This document shows positions 60,475 through 64,000 of a stretch of DNA of 64,000 nt, piece by piece (position 1 is the first letter of the stretch; each line of letters opens with the position of its first letter). This DNA comes from Brachybacterium alimentarium. GTDB taxonomy: Bacteria > Actinomycetota > Actinomycetes > Actinomycetales > Dermabacteraceae. The stretch lies in assembly GCF_002332425.1 (NCBI RefSeq), contig NZ_NRGS01000001.1:39331-103330 (forward strand), given 5' to 3'. A model generated the notes under the pieces. It searched no databases. It worked only from the letters and a program-made list of their open reading frames with translations, and was not told where the DNA came from. The position numbers were made by a program, and so were the translations under genes.

Positions 60475-62079
60475 TCAGGCGAGCTCGATGAGCTCCTGGT
60501 ACTCCGCGTTCCAGAGGTCCTCGACGGCGTCGGGCATCATCAGCACGCGCTCCGGGGAGAGCGACTCGACGGCGCCGGGGTCGTGGGAGACCAGCACGAC
60601 GGCGCCCTCGAAGGCTGCGAGGGCACCGAGGATCTCCTCACGGCTGGCCGGGTCGAGGTTGTTCGTGGGCTCATCGAGCAGCAGCACGTTCGCGCTGGAG
60701 ACCACGAGGGTCGCGAGCGCGAGGCGCGTCTTCTCCCCGCCGGAGAGCACGCGGGTGGGCTTGTGGACGTCGTCCCCCGTGAACAGGAAGGAGCCGAGGA
60801 TCTTGCGGGCCTCGACCTCCGGCAGCTCGTAGGCCGCGGTCATCATGTTCTCCAGCACGGTCCGCTCGAGGTCGAGGGTCTCGTGCTCCTGCGCGTAGTA
60901 GCCCACGCGCAGTCCGTGTCCCGGCAGGATGCCGCCGGTGTCTGAGTCATCGACCCCTGCGAGGATGCGCAGCAGGGTGGTCTTTCCCGCACCGTTCAGC
61001 CCGAGGATGACCACTTTCGACCCACGGTCGATGGCGAGATCCACCCCGGTGAAGATCTCGAGGCTGCCGTAGGACTTCGAGAGGTCCTTGGCCATCAGCG
61101 GGGTCTTGCCGCAGGGAGCGGGCTTGGGGAAGCGCAGCGAGGCCACGCGATCCTTCTGCCGCTCCCCCTCCACGCCGTCGAGCATCCGCTCGGCGCGCTT
61201 GAGCATGTTCTGCGCGGCGACGGCCTTGGTGGCCTTCGCCCGCATCTTCTCCGCCTGGGCCGTCAGCGTCGACGCCTTCTTCTCGGCGTTCATGCGCTCG
61301 CGCTTGCGACGCTTCTCATCGTCGTCGCGCTGGCGCTGGTACAGCTTCCAGCCCATGTTGTAGATGTCGATCTCGGCCCGATTGGCGTCGAGGTAGAACA
61401 CCTTGTTCACGACGGTCTCGGTGACCTGGACGTCATGGCTGATGATGATCAGCCCTCCGCGGTAGCTCAGGAGGTAGTCGCGCAGCCACACGATCGAGTC
61501 ATGATCGAGGTGGTTGGTGGGTTCGTCGAGGATCATCGTGGAGGCCTGAGAGAACAGAATGCGGGCCAGCTCCACGCGACGGCGCTGACCGCCGGAGAGG
61601 GTGCCGAGCTCCTGCTCGAGGATCCGGTTGGGCAGGCCCAGGTTCGCGGCCATGCGCTTGGCCTCGGACTCCGCCGCATATCCGCCGACGGCGTCGAGCT
61701 CCGCCTCCAGGCGCGGGTAACGGTCCATCGCCTTCTCCCGCTTCGCCTCGGACAGGCTCATGTCGCCCATCTCCTCCTCGGCGCGACGCAGCCGGTTCAG
61801 CACGCCGTCCAGCCCGCGGGCGGAGAGGATCCGTGAGATGACGAGCTCGTCGTCCTCGCCGCTGTGGGTGTCCTGCGGGAGATAGCCCAGCTCCCCGGTG
61901 ACCTCGACAGAGCCCTCGGACGGCTGCAGGGTCCCGGAGAGGACCTTCGTCAGCGTCGTCTTGCCGGCGCCGTTGCGGCCCACCAGGCCCACTCTGTCCC
62001 CTGCGGTGATCTGGAAGGAGACGTCACTCATGAGCAGCCGGGCACCGACTCGGATGGCGAGGTCGTGCACGGTGATCAC
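60475..62079 (-). CDS. ABC-F family ATPase
   Basis: 534 residues. Soluble twin-ATPase of the ABC-F class, which acts on the ribosome (translation factors or antibiotic-resistance proteins), without membrane segments. Walker A GRNGAGKTTL near 34 and GLNGAGKTTL near 350; signatures LSGGQRRRVELAR and LSGGEKTRLALA; both followed by DEPTN. The linker between the halves is the charged helix KRRKRERMNAEKKASTL. I chose the GTG at 62079 because AAGGAG is 9 bases upstream; an ATG at 62115 is a less likely start. A similar ABC-F gene follows the suf genes in other actinobacteria, which fits the sufT remnant at 63.7 kb. Confidence 0.88.
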   Translation of the reverse strand: MITVHDLAIRVGARLLMSDVSFQITAGDRVGLVGRNGAGKTTLTKVLSGTLQPSEGSVEVTGELGYLPQDTHSGEDDELVISRILSARGLDGVLNRLRRAEEEMGDMSLSEAKREKAMDRYPRLEAELDAVGGYAAESEAKRMAANLGLPNRILEQELGTLSGGQRRRVELARILFSQASTMILDEPTNHLDHDSIVWLRDYLLSYRGGLIIISHDVQVTETVVNKVFYLDANRAEIDIYNMGWKLYQRQRDDDEKRRKRERMNAEKKASTLTAQAEKMRAKATKAVAAQNMLKRAERMLDGVEGERQKDRVASLRFPKPAPCGKTPLMAKDLSKSYGSLEIFTGVDLAIDRGSKVVILGLNGAGKTTLLRILAGVDDSDTGGILPGHGLRVGYYAQEHETLDLERTVLENMMTAAYELPEVEARKILGSFLFTGDDVHKPTRVLSGGEKTRLALATLVVSSANVLLLDEPTNNLDPASREEILGALAAFEGAVVLVSHDPGAVESLSPERVLMMPDAVEDLWNAEYQELIELA

Positions 62080-62420
62080 AGGATCAGACTCCTTGGGGGT
62101 CGAGAGGGCGGGCACGGGCCCGCAGGCGGTGGGAACCCCGGCCCGGACAGGATCCGGGCAGGGGCCGGATCGAGTCTAGGTGCGCGCGAACCCGTCGGCC
62201 TCAGAATTTCCGCGCGCGGTGCGGTGAACCACACTCCGAGCCCTCCTGCTCGGCGCGCGCTTTCGTCTCCCCGGCCCCGCGCCGACGCCCTCCCCGGCTC
62301 GAGTCGTGCCGACACGTGCCGCTCCGTCTCCGTGGACCCGCCATCGGCCGTCCGTCGGTGACATGCTGGTCCCGAGCGGCCGCATGAGGCGGCCGAGCGT
62401 CGAGGCAAGGAGGCTTCTGG
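62080..62420. other. Divergent intergenic region, 341 bases
   Basis: Between ABC-F (minus) and ald (plus). A possible ABC-F -10 (TAGACT, minus strand) lies at 62173-62178. A 7-bp hairpin CGGCCGC/GCGGCCG at 62377-62395 sits in front of the ald ribosome binding site GGAGG. No gene is supported. Confidence 0.45.
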
Positions 62421-63536
62421 ATGCGCATCGGGGTGCCCAAGGAGATCAAGAACAACGAGAACCGCGTGGGGCTGACCGCCGCCGGGGTCCACGAGCTCGC
62501 CGTGCGCGGGCACGACGTGGTGGTCGAGTCGGGGGCGGGGAGCAGGGCGCGCATCAGCGACGAGGACTATCGCGCCGCCGATGCCCGGGTCCTGGATTCC
62601 GCGGACGAGATCTGGGAGCAGGCCGAGCTGATCGTCAAGGTGAAGGAGCCGCTCGCCGCTGAGTACGGACGGATGCGGCGCGGCCAGGTGCTGCTGACCT
62701 ATCTGCATCTCGCCGCCGACGCAGACCTCACCGAAGCGCTCCTCTCCTCCGGCGTCACGTCGATCGCCTACGAGACCGTCCAGCTGCCCAGCCGCGCTCT
62801 GCCGCTGCTCGCGCCCATGAGCATGATCGCCGGGCGGCTGGCCACCCAGGTGGCCGCGTATCACCTGATGGCCCCGCTGGGCGGATCGGGGGTGCTGATG
62901 GGAGGAGTCCCCGGCACCGACCAGGCGAACGTGCTGATCCTCGGCGGCGGCATGGTCGGTGAGCAGGCAGCGGTGATGGCTCATGGGCTGCACGCGAACG
63001 TCACCGTCATGGATCTCGACGTCACCCGCTTGGGACAGATCGCCACGATGCACCACGGCGGCATCCTCACCCGCTATTCGACGACCCTCGAGCTGGCCGA
63101 GCAGATCCGTGAGGCCGACGTGGTGGTCGGTTCGGTCCTGGTCCCCGGGAAGCGCGCACCCAAGCTGGTCACCGACGAGATGGTCGCGACCATGAAGCCG
63201 GGCTCTGTGCTCGTGGACGTCGCCATCGACCAGGGCGGCTGTTTCGAGGGCTCCCGCCCGACGACCCACGACGACCCGACCTTCGCCGTGCACGACTCGG
63301 TCTACTACTGCGTCGCCAACATGCCCGGTTCGGTGCCGGTCACCGCCACCTCGGCGCTCACCAACGCCACGCTCCCCTACGTGCTGAAGGTCGCTGATGC
63401 CGGCTGGCGCGACGCGCTCCGCGCCGATGAAGCGCTCGCGAAGGGTCTGCACACCCACGAGGGTGCGCTCACCCACGCCGGGACCGGCGAGGCCCACGGA
63501 CTCGAGGTGACGCCCGCCCAGCAGGTCATCGGCTGA
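62421..63536 (+). CDS. ald: Alanine dehydrogenase
   Basis: 371 residues. It interconverts pyruvate plus ammonia and L-alanine with NAD(H). [19 protein letters not shown] at the start (substrate Arg15 and Lys), IVKVKEPL with the second Lys, YLHLAAD with the catalytic His, the NAD site [12 protein letters not shown] and [11 protein letters not shown] with the catalytic Asp, then [18 protein letters not shown] lies 7 bases before the ATG. A single-gene unit ending at a strong bidirectional terminator. Confidence 0.97.
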   Translation: MRIGVPKEIKNNENRVGLTAAGVHELAVRGHDVVVESGAGSRARISDEDYRAADARVLDSADEIWEQAELIVKVKEPLAAEYGRMRRGQVLLTYLHLAADADLTEALLSSGVTSIAYETVQLPSRALPLLAPMSMIAGRLATQVAAYHLMAPLGGSGVLMGGVPGTDQANVLILGGGMVGEQAAVMAHGLHANVTVMDLDVTRLGQIATMHHGGILTRYSTTLELAEQIREADVVVGSVLVPGKRAPKLVTDEMVATMKPGSVLVDVAIDQGGCFEGSRPTTHDDPTFAVHDSVYYCVANMPGSVPVTATSALTNATLPYVLKVADAGWRDALRADEALAKGLHTHEGALTHAGTGEAHGLEVTPAQQVIG

Positions 63537-63653
63537 ACGGCGGCGAGGTCGCACCAACTCAGCCGCGCATCCGCGCAGGCGAGCTGCTCCGTCCCCTCGA
63601 TCCCGTTGCGCCTCCCCGCCCAGCGGCTTTGCAGACGGCCATGTGCTGCACAC

Positions 63654-63687
63654 GCACGACGACGGGCCCCGGGGCCCGTCGTCGTGC
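63654..63687. terminator. Bidirectional terminator between ald and the sufT fragment
   Basis: 34-base perfect palindrome, GCACGACGACGGGCCCC followed by its complement, with no loop. It lies between convergent genes. Confidence 0.75.
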
Positions 63688-63738
63688 ACGGCCTGAGGCC
63701 ATCGCCCCGCGCAAACGGCGGAGCGTCGACGAGGTCGA

Positions 63739-63828
63739 TCAGAGGTTGAAGCCGATCGCGCGCAGCTGCTCGCGGCCGTCCTCGGTGATCTTCTCCATGC
63801 CCCACGGGGGCATCCACACCCAGTTGTT
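63739..63828 (-). pseudogene. 3' fragment of sufT-like Fe-S assembly gene
   Basis: The last 29 codons read NNWVWMPPWGMEKITEDGREQLRAIGFNL and stop, the conserved C-terminus of the SufT/PaaD-like (DUF59) metal-sulfur cluster assembly proteins. Upstream on the minus strand the family match ends near 63828 and the frame runs on as unrelated sequence with no start codon before a TGA. The rest of the gene (about 100 codons) is missing at this place. Insertion of a mobile element into the 3' end of sufT, with the gene restored at the far end, would explain this. Confidence 0.65.
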
Positions 63829-64000
63829 ATCCCACCGATGCCCACTCAATGACTCGAGAACGGGGGCGTGACCTGCAGCTTCTCTGCGACACGCTCACCA
63901 GGCTGGCGCAAATTACGCACAAAACTACGCACAATTTCACTGCAATTTCAGCGATGTGCCGGGGCAATATGGCTCTTCGCCCTCTTTGCCAGGCTGATTG
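63829..64000. other. Probable foreign DNA at the window edge, with direct repeats
   Basis: 172 bases of lower GC than the rest. Direct repeats: TACGCACAA at 63914-63922 and 63926-63934 (12-base period), CAATTTCA at 63932-63939 and 63943-63950 (11-base period). Such repeats next to a junction can be integrase arm-binding sites. An ATG frame from 63849 is open to the edge (50 codons) but lacks a ribosome binding site and recognisable motifs. No gene is called. Confidence 0.45.

Noticed and set aside
63849..64000. A plus-strand gene starting at ATG 63849 and leaving the window
   Set aside because: Fifty codons open, but no Shine-Dalgarno, no recognisable motif and a repeat-rich sequence; not supported.

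Overview
The window is core chromosome of a high-GC Gram-positive actinobacterium. Third codon positions are almost all G or C. GTG starts and 4-base ATGA/GTGA stop-start overlaps are frequent, and several genes have a -10 box ending 6 bases before the start codon, as leaderless mRNAs do. The gene content (mihF, rapZ-yvcK, a PdtaR-type ANTAR regulator, a trp-operon membrane protein, a pyr operon with a small membrane gene between pyrC and carA) and gene order point to Actinomycetes. The order Micrococcales, perhaps a Brachybacterium-like Dermabacteraceae, is my inference and is not proven here.

Layout. 1-8.9 kb: a truncated yvcK, rapZ, uvrC and uvrA on the minus strand, divergent from a metallo-beta-lactamase-fold hydrolase and a small family-A DNA polymerase; a LexA (SOS) box lies between the divergent pair. 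8.9-15 kb: a membrane protein, a T4-endonuclease-V-family protein, an orphan ABC exporter, uvrB and coaE. 15-20 kb: a TRIC channel protein and the shikimate operon aroC-aroK-aroB-aroD. 20-29.5 kb: a secreted protein of unknown function, a NagD-like phosphatase, rpsA, polA, a thioesterase, an orphan periplasmic-binding lipoprotein and an ANTAR response regulator. 29.6-45.4 kb: tRNA-Leu, pyk, gltB-gltD, lgt and the trp genes (hisI-trpE-trpM, two small membrane genes, trpC-trpB-trpA). 45.4-49.3 kb: mihF-gmk-rpoZ-coaBC-metK. 49.5-58.4 kb: the pyr operon pyrR-pyrB-pyrC-membrane protein-carA-carB-pyrF, translationally coupled throughout, with a PyrR-binding RNA loop next to the pyrR ribosome binding site. 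58.5-62.1 kb: efp-nusB, a helix-turn-helix protein and an ABC-F ATPase. 62.4-64 kb: ald, a strong terminator, and the last codons of a sufT-like gene that stop matching the family at about 63,828, where the DNA becomes AT-richer and repetitive.

How it fits together. All three excinuclease genes, two family-A polymerases and a possible pyrimidine-dimer glycosylase lie within 26 kb, so UV-damage repair is a theme. The rest is central metabolism: aromatic amino acid synthesis from shikimate to tryptophan, glutamate synthesis, pyrimidine synthesis, coenzyme A, S-adenosylmethionine, and the last step of glycolysis.

I found no CRISPR array, insertion sequence, defence system or biosynthetic cluster. 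The best lead for something outside the core genome is the right edge, which looks like one end of an integrated element that continues beyond the window. Other points of interest are regulatory: the SOS box between leaderless promoters, the PyrR loop, paired palindromes between convergent genes, and a possible autoregulatory operator at the helix-turn-helix gene.
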